A stretch of 64,000 nt of DNA, taken from assembly GCA_902805475.1 (NCBI GenBank), contig CADCSX010000007.1:1116001-1180000 (forward strand). The letters are read 5' to 3'. Under the pieces are notes generated by a model. The model saw only the letters and a program-made list of their open reading frames with translations. It was not told where the DNA came from and searched no databases. Numbering within the stretch: position 1 is the first letter of the stretch; every line of letters begins with the position of its first letter. The position numbers were made by a program, and so were the translations under genes. Source of the DNA: Entonaema liquescens. Taxonomy: Eukaryota > Ascomycota > Sordariomycetes > Xylariales > Xylariaceae. This document shows, in pieces, positions 34,604 to 47,600 of the stretch.

Positions 34604-37600
34604 TACCCTAATATAATACGTACTGCCGTTTCAATAATTAGAACTGGGCGATCTAACTTGCCTCAACGTCGGCTTTGCTTCTCGATTCGGGCTATTGGGT
34701 GTACAGTATGTCGGTCCACTCTAGTGAGCTAGTTTTAAGGCTTTGTTGATCACTATCTTCAGTTGGGTCTTTAAAGGATCGACGATACGATTCTGACCCA
34801 GCATCGCTGTCGTTTCGTACGAAAATCTACCAAGCATGTGCTCCCATGTGTCGCCTATCCGCGGGCCAAGAGCCGGAATGGGAGCACCGGCCCTTTCATC
34901 TGTCAGATCCTTGATGACATCCTGGCATCCCTCCGCCCAAGATCTGATCCCACCAAGATGCTATTATCTATAATTCTGGGCTTATGTATGGGACCATGCC
35001 ACGCTCTTCGCTCTCGCTCGCGGCTCGAGGGCAGTAACTCAAACTAGTACCCAGTCAAGGAAAGTCATCCGCACAAACATCGGTCCTTTTGGGAAGTTAT
35101 AGATGTTGACATGTGCTGAAGACTGTGTCAACTACCCGATTTAGGATCGTGTTATAACTAAATCTGGCCTAGTTCGGAACTAGATATCTTATCCTGGCCA
35201 TTGGGGGAATAGATTGAGCCAACGTCTAGAGAATTGTGGTTAAAGATTTGCTTGTTAAGGGGAATGAAAGAGGAGTGGCATTTTCCGAATGACGCCCACA
35301 TTCAAGGGCGCCATGCAGACATATGCCCATATTCCGAGTGGCCCTGCGGCGCTCACCGGTGTAGCTTTCACCGAAGACGGCTAGGGATGTTCACAATCTC
35401 CTAATAAACGGGGTCTTTCTCACCGAGTTTGCCTCACTTTTTTTTTCGTCATGATGTATGGCAAACCTCGGTTGTTTAATCTCGTAACAATACATTCATA
35501 TTGGTATTTCCCTAGTACGGCCAAGCATCATAATCTGCAACTACCTAGTAATTACATCAGTGAGGTTGAAGATTCAGCTTGAACATAGTCTTCATGATTA
35601 ACTAGGTGTTATCTACAACAGCTTCAAGACATTAGCAAGTTTTCAAACCCGAATTGGCTTAAGCCGTCCTCTAACAGACCGCTGTATGGCCAATATAGCT
35701 CGACAATTAGTCTGAACTGCTAGTAAGCACGGTAAGTTTTAAGCCACGTTCATGGTGATGACTGGATAATGTTGTTCCGATGGCTTCGATGCAGTGTGCA
35801 TAACTAAAGTTACTAAGTGTACAAGATGCGCCCATTAACTCTTTACATTGCCTCAGCTGTGTTTTTTTTTGGTTCCCGTAAATTTAAGTAGAAGTATTCG
35901 AATGTGTCGGGTCGCCTGCACCGTCTCTATAGGCGGAACGGGAGAGCGGATTTGGTGCGATTGTCCTAGAAGAGGCTTGCTGAGAAGATAAGATTTACCT
36001 ACAGCATATGGCTAGGGGACGGGTACGAGATATGTCGAAGATAATCAGACCAGCCTGTAGCCTTGCAAGGTGACAATTGGTCAACGTTGAGGCAAGCACT
36101 ATATCTAGCGATGCACTCGACCAGAAAAGGCAACCTTTTTGCAGCTAGATCATGAGTATGATGAGACATGCTGTATGCATATTTCCGATACGCAGCCTCA
36201 GATCTTGGGCTGGTAGCTTTGAAATGACATGTCTCACCGTTTAATAAGACTAGACTTGCGCCGTGCTCAGACCTCAAATGTGCTTTATAGTAAAAGAAAA
36301 CCAGCGTGGTTGAAACGTGCTAATAGATCTGGAAGGGCCACTAATTACCTGGACTGACGACGGGAGCTATTTAAGCTTGTGGATAGATAATTTCACCCCG
36401 CTCAGTTAATTAGATATGGTGTTTAGTAGATTACTAACTCGTCATGCCGGGGCATAAAGCCTTCAACGGCTGACGTCCTTGTGTCACTAAGGTTGCCAGA
36501 AGCTGATGCTATTCCGTCGACTATCGGTTTATACGTTGGCGGACGGGTGCTTCCTTGAGCCACGGCCCCGCTGAACTATGCAAAGAGCCGTTCGTGCTGC
36601 GCGGACTGGCGGTGGAAATGCTGTCTAACAATAGGATCTAGGCCAATGTGTCCCACTGTGACCATCGGGGGCCTTGTTAGAGGAGAAACATGGCTGGTAG
36701 TTATTTAGGTTAGCCAAGCTTCAAACAATAACATTCCGTTTGGATAAGGAAGACTTTGTGTAAGCTTTAGCGGGCTTTGGTATAGTGTGCTACCTCACAG
36801 ATTCCAGTGGCCGCCTGCGAGATTGGCGATGTTGTGCTAACGGTTCATGATTGTCCCCTGCTCGCAAACTGTTAAACCCTACAGATGGTAACGGAGCTGG
36901 GAAGGGTTGGCCGGCGCTACGAGTTTCACGATACCGGGCTCACTGGTCTGATAGTGACATCGTTGTATCATATGCCTTCTATTAGAATTTCTCTACCGCT
37001 GGTATTGTATTCAGAAGCTACAAACCTACATGTTTTGGTTGACTATCGATTGTGGCTTATACGATACTTAAGAGAGCGGATATATAGCGTACCATTCGTG
37101 TATCGTTGTGGATGAAAACTAGCTTGACACGTATGTTAAAGCGTAATCATGGCCGTCTAGATAAGTCCGAACCCTGTCGTCGTAAGCAAGTGACATTTAC
37201 TGTACCTAGGGTATCACCAGGGGTGGCGCAAATAGTCGGGTGAAACTCGGCACAGAAGGTCGGGTTGTAGGCACGTTGTTCCAGAAGCAGAGGGAAGGAA
37301 GTCAGTGACAGGGACTGTCAAGTATCAAGGGTAGACCCAAGGATGTGGATTCGTTCCGGCTCTGTCCACCGTGTCTTTGCTTGTTTTAGGAATTGTCGCG
37401 AATGAGAGGTCCCATACAACCCACCGGAGCTGTGGATCAGTTAACTAGGTAATGACAACGGGACTGGGGTTAGGTTGAGCTTTGGCCTTGGGATTGAATT
37501 TAGAATCACGGACCACATTGGGTTAATGAAGAGTTTACTGACAATATGATATGCCCCCACGTATATTTATTTTCTATTTTGTATGTGGCAATCAGAAAAA

Positions 37601-39565
37601 AAGGAAACAAGGTAGCTGGCTCGCGTCATGAAGGACGTGTGCTACACGAAGACACGAGGTTGGTTGCATACCCAAGATATAAGACTACCTCCTAAGCTAC
37701 ATACCTAGGTACCTACCTAATGTATGATCTATGTATTGTTGAATTTATGTAGCCATTTGAGTAGGTAGGTAGCTATATCAATAAGCGTATCTGATCGATG
37801 TTAGTGAGGCGGGAGTCTATACCATTGGTTCACGAACGGAAGGATAGGAACATTCTAAGCAGGCTCTTGAGTATGACAAGTGGTTGCAGAAGTGGCTTGA
37901 ATGCAGTGGGCCGTTATGTGGCAGGCGACAAATGATGGGGAGAAGTAGGGGGGAAAGGTGATAGACATCATTAAGCACACAGTAGCGGATTTACGGATTT
38001 AACGCCAACGATTTACCCAAAGCGTATCCTGATCCCGTGTCCAATTTGTACTTAACGCACAACATATAGTACAGGAACGGGTAATATATAGAAAAAGATG
38101 AGGCCTTGTGAGTTTACTGTGTGGGAAAGGATCGTGGGGAATCGTGGGGGAAAAGATGAAGATAAAGATGAAGGATAAGACGGGTAAATCACTGACCAGC
38201 CGGCTTACCAGCCACAGCCGGACTTCCGAGTTCTTGCCTCTTCCGACCTTTTTCTTCAAATGCCCCCGTACGTCCGCCTTCGTCCGCCACCGAACAAGCA
38301 AAGTAAAGTTCAGCGCATCCGCATAAGCTAAAGTTCGTCAACTTACATGGCGATACCACCCCTCTATTTGAAATAACAAGATGAAAAAAGAGGGCTGAAA
38401 CTCAATATCCGAACAGAAACCAAGCACCCGCTCTAGGTCTCTTTCAATTATATGGTAGTTATATTATAACGGTATATGGTATCACACTTCTCTTGCATTG
38501 TGGCGCTTATCATAAGAATAGTAGGAAGACAGGTAGGTAGTTATACCTAATTTACCCTAGAGAATATGATGTACGTGAACACCAAGCTAGAAAATAGCCG
38601 TTCTGCTCGTTTTGTATTTACCGGTAGCATAAATGCGTCCCAGCGGAATGGTGGTTACTATGTATGCACCGGGTCGAAAAGTTGGCAGGGTTAGGATGTG
38701 ACAAGTGAGCAAGATCAACATGACGGAACCCGGGAACCAGGTTTGTGGTCATGGATCCGGATTCATTAACCTGCAGCTGTTCCGCTGTCGTTGTCTCTCT
38801 CTTGTGCTCCCACTAATGCCATTGGACCAGTTGCATACCACGCGCACCACGCACACTACGTTATGAACACAAGGCGCTTGGGCGGCGCACGGGATCGTTC
38901 TGTCACCACCCCAGCTTCTCGGGATTACGAAAGATGCCCCTTGTTTTGATGGGGAAAGAGATCTGCAACCCTTGGCAGTACTGCAAACTTCAGATCGTAC
39001 CTAACTTGCACTTGGGACCAACCAGATCAAAATCTCAAGAGCCTAGACAATTTAAGAGCGACACTACAATAAAGTACAAGAATAAGATGGGACCACCACA
39101 TCCAGTCTCTAACTAAGCTGGCCAAGTGTCAAGAATTTACGTCTACCATCCACTACGTGTGTAGAGCGTATGCGGTGAAAGTCCGCACAAGGTTGGCGAG
39201 GAAGCCAGGTGGGGGGTCAGGGGGGTAGAGAGGACATTTCATCCCTAGCGTTAGCATACACCATAGCAGTACGAATAATATCTCCAGCATGTCCATGAAT
39301 ACTATTGCCACGACGTTATCTTTCCTCGAATGATAAGCTTGCGTCACATTTTTCATATACACCTATCAGCCACGGCTTAACTAAAAGTCTTGTCTATCAC
39401 GGCGTTTTTTTTTCTTTTGGGATAGCTTGCATGAAGCTCGGTATATAAAAGTATGTATTATCTGGTGGGAGTCTATTAGCGACAACGCTTAGCGCATGTA
39501 CGAAGACTCGAGAGCAGTCTGCTAGCCCGTATTCCCCGGCTGTTGTAATAAAGTATCGGCCTCAG

Positions 39566-39610
39566 ATGGGCCCAAAGCGAGTCTTATACGCTACCGGAGG
39601 CACCATTGCT
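39566..39610 (+). other. isolated asparaginase-type signature, possible relic
   Basis: An ATG-initiated frame reads RVLYATGGTIATT, which fits the N-terminal asparaginase signature (L-x-x-T-G-G-T-I-A). The frame stops about 20 codons later and no second asparaginase motif follows downstream. The next 120 bases in another frame read KGNIAFPELSYGKANSLVQD before a stop, which is protein-like but unrelated to asparaginase as far as I can tell. At best this is a fragment of a decayed gene. Confidence 0.25.
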
Positions 39611-41496
39611 ACTACAATTGTTCACGTATCGTGGGCAGATGAATGACTCGGATCCTTAGCACCATGCTGTTCATGTCACAGCATAATATTCCTCTTGCAA
39701 ATACAGTCTTGCTGCGAAATACGACTTGAAGGGCAATATTGCCTTTCCCGAACTGTCCTACGGGAAGGCGAACAGCTTAGTGCAAGATTGACAGTTACTG
39801 AGGAGTATGGGGAACCAATCGCAACACATAAATGTATGGAGGCATATGACGGCTCGGCACCGATCTGTCTTGCAGCTTTGGATGATGCGGATCGTCCACG
39901 AACGGGGTACGGGGATTTTGCCAAAAACATGCTAACCCGACGAGATTTGACAGCCGGCTAGAACAGCAGAGGGGATCATCGCGTACCCATCGGGGCGGAT
40001 GCCACTAGGTAAGGTTACGCATACCGTCATGTATGTACATTACAGTACACGTTATGCATTCCCGAATTGTCGTCGTGGCCGCTTAGCGGTAATCCACCTG
40101 GACACGCTACAGTATTATGCGTTTCCGTTTCCGCCACCATGTTATGACTCGATGCCCCTTCCCAAGCTAATCATAAAGCCATTTATTAAGTCAGCAGGAC
40201 GCGCTCGAGGTTTCGTAGTTTGACGCAAGTCATCGCTGCCAAAGGCTAGGTAAAAGTTCCAATAATTATCCATAATATAAATAGGTAACTATTAAATAAG
40301 AATCTACTATAGCACTATATGACCTTCGGCGCCGTAGCATTGCTTATTTCTATTTGGCGCTCGGTGAAGACAAACACTATGTAAACGGCAGGTCGCTCAG
40401 GTTTCGGTTCATGACTCGTCTGAGGCTTGCTGGAAATTTCCGATTCGCTGGTTGCATAGCCTGATTGGCTACTGATTGATCATCACAGAACGTCTAAAGA
40501 CATTCATATATCGATGCGCTTAACGTCAAAGCTGGCCACTAAGGATAATTTCAACTGTGTACTCGGAGAATATAGCCTGAGGTCGGTCGGTGTAGTTATA
40601 CCTCATCCCAACTACATATGAGATTGGAGCACTTCTCTGACAAAGGCCCGTAGAAGGCCGAGCTAATTACGTGTAATAATGGAGGAAACCTTTTTGTGTT
40701 TGATAACTAAAGCAAAGGTTCCAGCGGCTCGGAGGGAGACCATGTACTAAAAAGGGGGGAATTATATATAAAGTTGCTTGGATGGTATTTAATAACCATT
40801 GATTTTATCCGGTGTTTACCTAATTACTTGTCAAAAGGCTAAGGACAATTAAAATGAATTATCTTCTTATTCCATTTATTTTAAACTTTTCGTCTCATGG
40901 TTTCATTGCGTTTCTTTTTTGTGATGAGATTGATATACGGGATCTGGAGTGTATTTTTAAGCATTTGAAGTTATCGGCTTACTGGATTATGCTATTCCGG
41001 GGGGAAGGGTTGACAGGGAACATGGATGTCTTCTTGGCAGATTTGAGATTTCCAGATTTCCCCCTGGCTTTGGGAATTTTTGTCTGGAACCTATTAGATA
41101 AGGCACAATATAATATACAGTGTTATGTATGCAGCAGTATGTCATGTGGATTCATTTCATGAATATTTGCACAAACCCACACTAATATTCAACACGATTC
41201 ATTACCCCTGAATCTTGTCACGGATCACTTGTCATCTAGGACTTGGGAAGTCCCGCCGGCCCCATGGGAAAAGTTGAAGAGTGGTTTTCCCAGTTAAAAT
41301 GGGTCAATAGAGATGAACTTATTAATATTATTTAACCTTGTGCAATACGGGATCGGGACTTGAGTGAGCGGAGCGGAGTTGAATCGAATTAGCCAATGCT
41401 AATATATAAGCATATAACGAGGTATTAGTATAGTTAACGTTTTCTAACTAAAGAATTAGCAAGCTTTAAGGGAGAAGGGAACGATTTAAGAAAGAA

Positions 41497-41513
41497 AAAA
41501 AAAAAAAAAAAAA
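41497..41513. repeat. poly-A tract
   Basis: Seventeen consecutive A residues. No terminal repeat or target duplication is visible to mark a retroposed element end. Confidence 0.8.
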
Positions 41514-42351
41514 GGCAAAGGTAAAAGCCACGCGTGACGACACCCATCCGTTACCATGGCGTCCTTACCAGAAGCCAATTTCCTACATTATGCATAAAAG
41601 TCAATGCTACCATTATCAAACGGCCAATTCAGTTCTTGATCAAGAATTAAGTTGTAGTGCTCCGTAAGGGAATAAAAGAAGGTTTACCTTTCCACCAGCG
41701 ATAACTTCTCGGGTGCGCCTCTGCGTCATGCCGTATAAGTTAGGGTGGTTTATATAGTCTGGAAGGGTGCTCTGTGGCGAACTGCAGGAACCTTCCTTCA
41801 GGTCGGTAAGATACAGACGGATATCTAACAACTATCACGGCGGCTCATGATGCTTTTTGTGGAATATGTCGGCCCTTCTTTAGCTAACCCACGGTTTCAA
41901 CACGGCTTGAAAGTTACCAATTAGTTGCACTGCCCTGTCTACATGACTTACATCTACGTTGACACCAGCTACGCGACCTGTCTATTTCGAGTCAATATTC
42001 GACCTGCCAGCATGCTTGCTGGAGGACACGTGCTAGATTTCCATGTATCTCTCTCTGGTTTTTGCTGGGAAACCCTCCCCCTTTTGATAAAAACTCAGAT
42101 CCATCTTACAAGGCTTACAAAGAGGGGAGACTTCGATCCGGTCTTCCAAATGCATCGCATGTATGCAATGGTACGTGTCTAAATCCAACCCCGGTAGCAT
42201 AGGTATTCCTTTTCATCGGGCAATTTCATCTGGCACCAAAGCAATAACCGTCGCGGTCCGGGGTCTGACCCCTGCCTTGCATGTACATCAATACTACTAC
42301 CAACGCTGACCCTTCCTACTGTGGTTGTGTCACTTGCTCCCCTACATCTTG

Positions 42352-42376
42352 AGTACTCCAGTACTCCAGTACTCCA
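42352..42376. repeat. GTACTCCA triplication
   Basis: Three exact tandem copies of AGTACTCC. Similar short repeats, ACATACTACT at 42472..42495 and CATACCTCTC at 42741..42772, lie nearby. Confidence 0.75.
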
Positions 42377-43222
42377 TCGCTATCGAGCCAAGCCTGTCGT
42401 CAACCTACTGCGTAGGCAGTCAGACTAGCCAGACCCTTTGAGCCATGTGCGCTTCTGGTGACCCAGTAACCTTACATACTACTTACATACTACCTAACTA
42501 CATGCCCATGTAGGCCCTAGGAAACATACCACCCCAAAGTCTAGCTTGTCAGTCTTCAGTCCATCGCCCGCAGAAGCGCCACATTAGCAGTAACCGTCTG
42601 TGGGGAGGTGGGTACAGATTCGTCCGCGGCTATGGTCTTCTTATTCTTCATACCCTGAACGTTGTCTTAGCATCTATGTATGTCATCCTTGTCCCTGCCT
42701 CGCATCTTGGGCTTATTGCGGTTTAGTCAGTTCGTCGAAACATACCTCCATACCTCTCCATACCTCTCCACACCTTAAAGAACCTCGCATCTTCAACTTA
42801 CATAGAAGAGACTTCCGCCTCCTCATTGGCGATATGTTTTTTCCCGGTTTTCTTCTGGCCTTGAAGACCGGATACATAGTCTTCTACACAAAATTTCCTC
42901 AACCATTTACCAAAACTACTTACTACTAAAACACAATTGGAATTTATAAATTATTGTCAAACATTTGTCTCCTCGAGATAAGATAGCGCTTCTTTCACGA
43001 TAGTCTCTTATTTGAAATACTGTCAAGCCTTGTGCTAGTCCTCGTAAACCTTCCCGGGTAAACATTCCATACCTCACTCGAGATAGACAGACCACTGCGC
43101 GAAGCGAAGAAGAGAGCGAGTAAGAAACATCCTGTGACTTAGCTATGACTCTTGTCAAACTGATAATAATAATAACAGTTGGTAAGACTTGGGGCGTATA
43201 TATGTAACCGTTTACCTACGAG

Positions 43223-44620
43223 ATGTCTACCATGACGATACATTCGCCCTACAACTCTGGCTTAACTCGGGAGTTTCATTGGGTGGATGCTCGCCCTGAG
43301 CCACTTAGGGGAGAAACGAAAATTTCTTTACCATCCATCCGACAGGTAGAGCTTACCATATCTAACCTATGTATACTGCTGACAGATTATTAGGCCTTTC
43401 CTGACTTTGAACGGCAACTTCAACGAGACGTCGTAACTACGACGCAATCTTCCGCAACTAGTCCTACTAGGTCTTATGGTGAAATAACACCCCCAGAATA
43501 TATACATTCGCCAGCCTATCACAGGAGACATTTCGAGAACCGGAGGGATCCCGGAGAACAAACTCAGTTCCAAGGCTATGCACCAGTTCGAATAGAAGTC
43601 CTTATCGATCGGTATCGCCGCCCCTTGATTCTAGGACAGATGTAGAAGCATGGAGTAAGTCAACCCGAGCCAGCTACCCAACTGGCGATGGTACTCTCTT
43701 ACATCCTCTCGCAAGACCGGGGCCTCGTGAACACGTGGAACATCAAGCAACTTTGTCGAGATTATCCACGTTAAATCTCGCCCGAGATAGAACCAGGAAC
43801 GATGCATTCCCACGCCCGGAGAGTGATGGCCACGTTCGAGAAACCCACAGAAGAACAAGAACTCTAGAAGGCATTAGCACTAACAGCTACGGTATAGAGA
43901 GAGGACCACCTGCATATGGACCTACTGGCTACCATCAGAGTTATCATCATCCCAGCCGAGTGCAATCGCTTTCTGTAGGATCAGCCCACCCCTATGAAAG
44001 GTCTTCGATCTATTCCCCAATGCATTCGCCCGCACCGTACGGCCACCAATTACACGATGGCTATATGCCCGGCCGTGACATGAGCACTGGAGGAACAGTG
44101 AAAACAGGCAACGAAAGCGACGTGGGAATCTACCAAAAGAGACAACCGATAAACTCCGAGCCTGGTTTCACTCCCACTTATCGCATCCATATCCGACAGA
44201 GGAAGAAAAGCAACAATTGATGAAACAAACCGGTTTACAATTAAGTAAGTCTGCTCACATGTTGACTTGCAAATCCTAAGATTAGTACGAGATCTACCAG
44301 TTCGTCAAGAGATTATCATGCAAATACCTCCGAATTTAAGGGATTGGGCTTTATATATTGACCAGGAGTTTACTACAGATCAAATATCCAACTGGTTCAT
44401 CAATGCAAGACGACGACAGCTGCCTAATATGATCAACAACGCCCGTGTTGAGGCAGACGCTATGACTGTGCGCGGCGCAGAAAATAATTTACTCCCTTCT
44501 ACGGAACGAACCGACTACGACACGGACGGCAGACTCCTAAGCGACGAAGAGGCTAGTTCATCTCGCGACGTCGAATTGGAGTCTATCAAGCGACGCAGGG
44601 TCAACCGAGGTAGCATATGA
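43223..44620 (+). CDS. TALE homeodomain transcription factor (two apparent frameshifts)
   Basis: This is a nuclear DNA-binding regulator of the three-residue-insertion (KN-type) homeodomain class found across Pezizomycotina. Exon 1 (43223..43345) ends ISLPSIRQ, a motif common at the N-terminus of these proteins. A 48-base intron follows, then exon 2 (43394..44244). Here PPEYIHSP is in one frame, VPRLCTSSNRSPYRS in the next, and the homeodomain (RQRKRRGNLPKETTDKLRAW, FHSHLSHPYPTEEEK, QQLMKQTGLQL) in the third. Each change, near 43568 and 44085..44105, needs one extra base. After intron 44245..44378, exon 3 completes helix 3, QISNWFINARRRQLPNMINN; WFxNxR is intact. With two bases restored the protein is exactly 405 residues, which argues for sequence errors rather than loss. 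Confidence 0.85.
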
Positions 44621-47600
44621 GGAGCCCGTGCTCTTTTGACAGAGGTTGTGTTTGTATTATTACTATGTTTATGGATTATGGCGGTTTCACATTGCAAAAG
44701 CAAAACTTAACAAACTCTATCGTCGGCTTGGTTTGTTCTCATGGGTAACTGGTTACCACGCGTTGGTCTTCGACACAGATTTCAGCAGCATTTTGTATGG
44801 GCAATTTCAAGTATTGGGCATGGCTTATGGGGTGAAAACGATTTCCAACTAATAGGCGTCTCGGGGGGAATTAGATTAAGAGAAATGACGGTTCGAATCC
44901 TACAAAACAATGGGACAGCTGTATATTAGTTTGGATCGATTAGGAAGTTCTAATAACTGAAGCGAAGGATACGTGGAAGCATCATTGTATGCGTTAAATT
45001 TAGCCTCAAGTCGAAAGTGCACTATCCGGATGATAGAGAAGACGTCAAATCCTTAATATCGTTTACCGGGCCAAAGCATGCATTCGCCTAGTTCTACGGA
45101 TCGTTTCCGAACCAAGGTGAAAGTTATGTATCCAACCATAAGCCGGGGTCCGTTCCGAGTGTTATAGGAGATCTACTTTTGTGATCAAGAGAGCTGCAGG
45201 AGCAGCATTTTACAGAGAGAAAAAATATATATTGCCCTGCATACCGCCCTTCCGATCGATAGATTAAATGCAGATGCCCGTGGGCGTGGGAGGATGCCTT
45301 TCTCTAAATTCGTTGGCTACCAAACTCATCGTGACGGCCACCTAATCTCGCCGCATCGCACAGTTTCATCAGTTAACCCAGATTACCGCCCAGCGGCAGG
45401 CATATTTCCATAATGGATTCGGATGACGACAGACGTTGCAGAACAGCTGACGTACGTTCGGTGCTCTGCTCAGACCAAAAAAAGCTGTGAACCCGAAAAT
45501 GGGCTCACTTCTTCTGCTATAAGCAGACGTCGTGCCATCTATTCATCTTGCCGGCCCAAGTCATGCAGTGGCCAAAGTACCACTCCGTTGGTAGGTAATC
45601 TGGGAATGCCGCCATGCTGGAGACAGAGCAAATACCCGTTAACGATATATATTGACGGGATCTAATCTATTCTAGACTAATGTGACAGATGCATTCTTCA
45701 TACTACTTTAGGTACCTAGACATGGATGCACCTCGTCATGGAGCTTCTGGCCAGATTCGTTTACGATATTACCGCGAGCCCCGTGATGCTCACTCATCGA
45801 CCACGGAGGTTGCCGTCTACGGGGTCTACGTGGTGGCACCTATCTAGTCAATTACCATAGGTGGGCAATACTAGTGTACATTAGTATGACATCTCAAGCG
45901 TCTTAGTCTAAGATAGTGTCACACCCCTCGCCTTCATCCATTAGCTTCATAGTGCGTAAATATGCGCAGTAGTATGAAAAGTTACCTTAGGTACGCTAGG
46001 GGGTATCTAGACGTATGGATCTCACCCACAGTCGGTACATCTCGGAGGAAGTTTTTCACAAACTCTTTTACTCACCAGGTAAATTCTTTACCGAATGTAG
46101 TAGCCGTAGCACGGATCTCCGGCCGGTCCGCTCTTGACTTGAGACATGACGGCGCTCTTCGGACAAAAAAAAACAAAGTCCATTGTCTTTTCACCTCTAG
46201 GGGCAAGGAATCCCCTCTTTCAGTCATGTCTTGAAGCTTCCCGACGGGTCTCAGATACGATGGGTCTTAGATATTGATGATGACATCTGAAACATCTCAC
46301 TTGAGCCGCGTTGGAGAAAAGACGGTTATATGTAACGGTTATATTGTCTTGCCGTACCCCTGAATGTATTTGCGTAGTTCATGGTTGTAATGTTGAATAC
46401 TCATTTTCCAACCGTTTACAATGCAAGTGACATATGTTAAATTCGTCCTTAGCTCCCTCACTCCCGCTTATATTCGCAACTATGTAGCCAGGTAAGGTTC
46501 CAACAGGGGTCAATAATTATCCTCGACAGATTTGTCCTGATTACTTTCCGGATGAGTAGGGTAGCTAGGCGCTTGAATTGCTGGCTCGAACTATTATGTA
46601 TCGTACCTTACATGACATGAGACGGCGAAGATACCTTTGTTTTCACTGTATTACCTAAATGTACCGACTAACAGGAAACTGTTGATTCCATGGACCCAAC
46701 CTTAGGTACTGACGCATTATGAAGTATGCTTGCCAACTTACGAGTTTCTGGCCTGGTAAAACTCAATTGCATCCGATTCTGTTACTCACCAATTGCAAAC
46801 AGTAACCTCAATATAACCCGTTTTCCACAGGTACTTTAAGATAAGACTTACATAAATACCTACCTTACTGTTTCTTAGGCTGTTTTATCATACAACAGCC
46901 GTAATATATTAACCTCCTGCCTTACAGTGAAACTACGTGGGGTTGCTGGAATATTAGTACGAGTCTTTTGTCTCTTCTCAGTCCCTGGTACCCAAACACA
47001 TCTGCTGGCTAAGCGTATCTATCTTATTTCAGGTACCTAAGCTCTGGGGGTTTAGATATACCCAGGCATATCCCAGGACCGATGTAGTACGTAACACTCA
47101 TCGACCACGTAGCCTTGAATGATGATAGAATATATTTAGTATGGCATATTTAGTGAGCTTCCTTTCATCTCTTTGGTACTTATTATACTATAAGATAAAT
47201 GAGTAAATGGGCGGAAGCACTGCAACAAGCTTATTTCGTCAAAGCAGGGGGCTGAATTACCCGGCCGCAAGAGAGTTGCTGGGCGGTGTCACCAACTTTA
47301 GAAGGCAACCACCAGATATGCACTTTATTTTCGTCTCTACCTCCCTTTGGTTTTATTCTTGTATCTATCTAAACTTTCTCATAGGTATTTCAGCATAAGT
47401 GTAGTCGTCGTATATTAAAAAAATGACCCGGCTAGTTGGGACAGAGGTCGTCCCGTCAACAATTGGGCCGCCTAATACGGTGGCAGTTTCACCAAAAATT
47501 TAAAATCATGACTCGGAGAGGGCCGCTCATATAGGACGGGTCATACCCCATAAGAGATAATAGGTTGTCAAAAGAACCCTAAGGTCCCCTAGTTTGAATA

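Larger units (their letters stand above)
29042..43222. other. 14-kb gene desert
   Basis: Apart from a tRNA-like gene and two weak relics listed separately, I see no gene. Open frames are all below about 180 codons, lack family resemblance and do not chain across plausible introns. The sequence is AT-rich with many TACCTA/TAGGTA elements, several microsatellites and one GC-richer island (about 32.4-33.3 kb). I found no paired long terminal repeats, target-site duplications or recognisable transposase or reverse transcriptase. The pattern fits an old, decayed repeat region or accessory segment. Confidence 0.55.

Noticed and set aside
34190..34732. 180-codon plus-strand frame
   Set aside because: The C-terminal half is a translated GT microsatellite and the N-terminal half has no splice context or family resemblance.
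29042..43222. Transposable element or viral remnant
   Set aside because: I looked for reverse transcriptase, integrase and transposase motifs and for paired terminal repeats and saw none; only microsatellites and a poly-A run.
43433..43524. An extra in-frame intron in the homeodomain gene (GTAACT to CACAG)
   Set aside because: It would remove PPEYIHSP, a motif typical of this protein group; a one-base loss near 43568 explains the frames better. The alternative is not fully excluded.
44888..44905. B-box match GGTTCGAATCC on the plus strand
   Set aside because: Flanking bases do not form a T-stem and there is no A box upstream.
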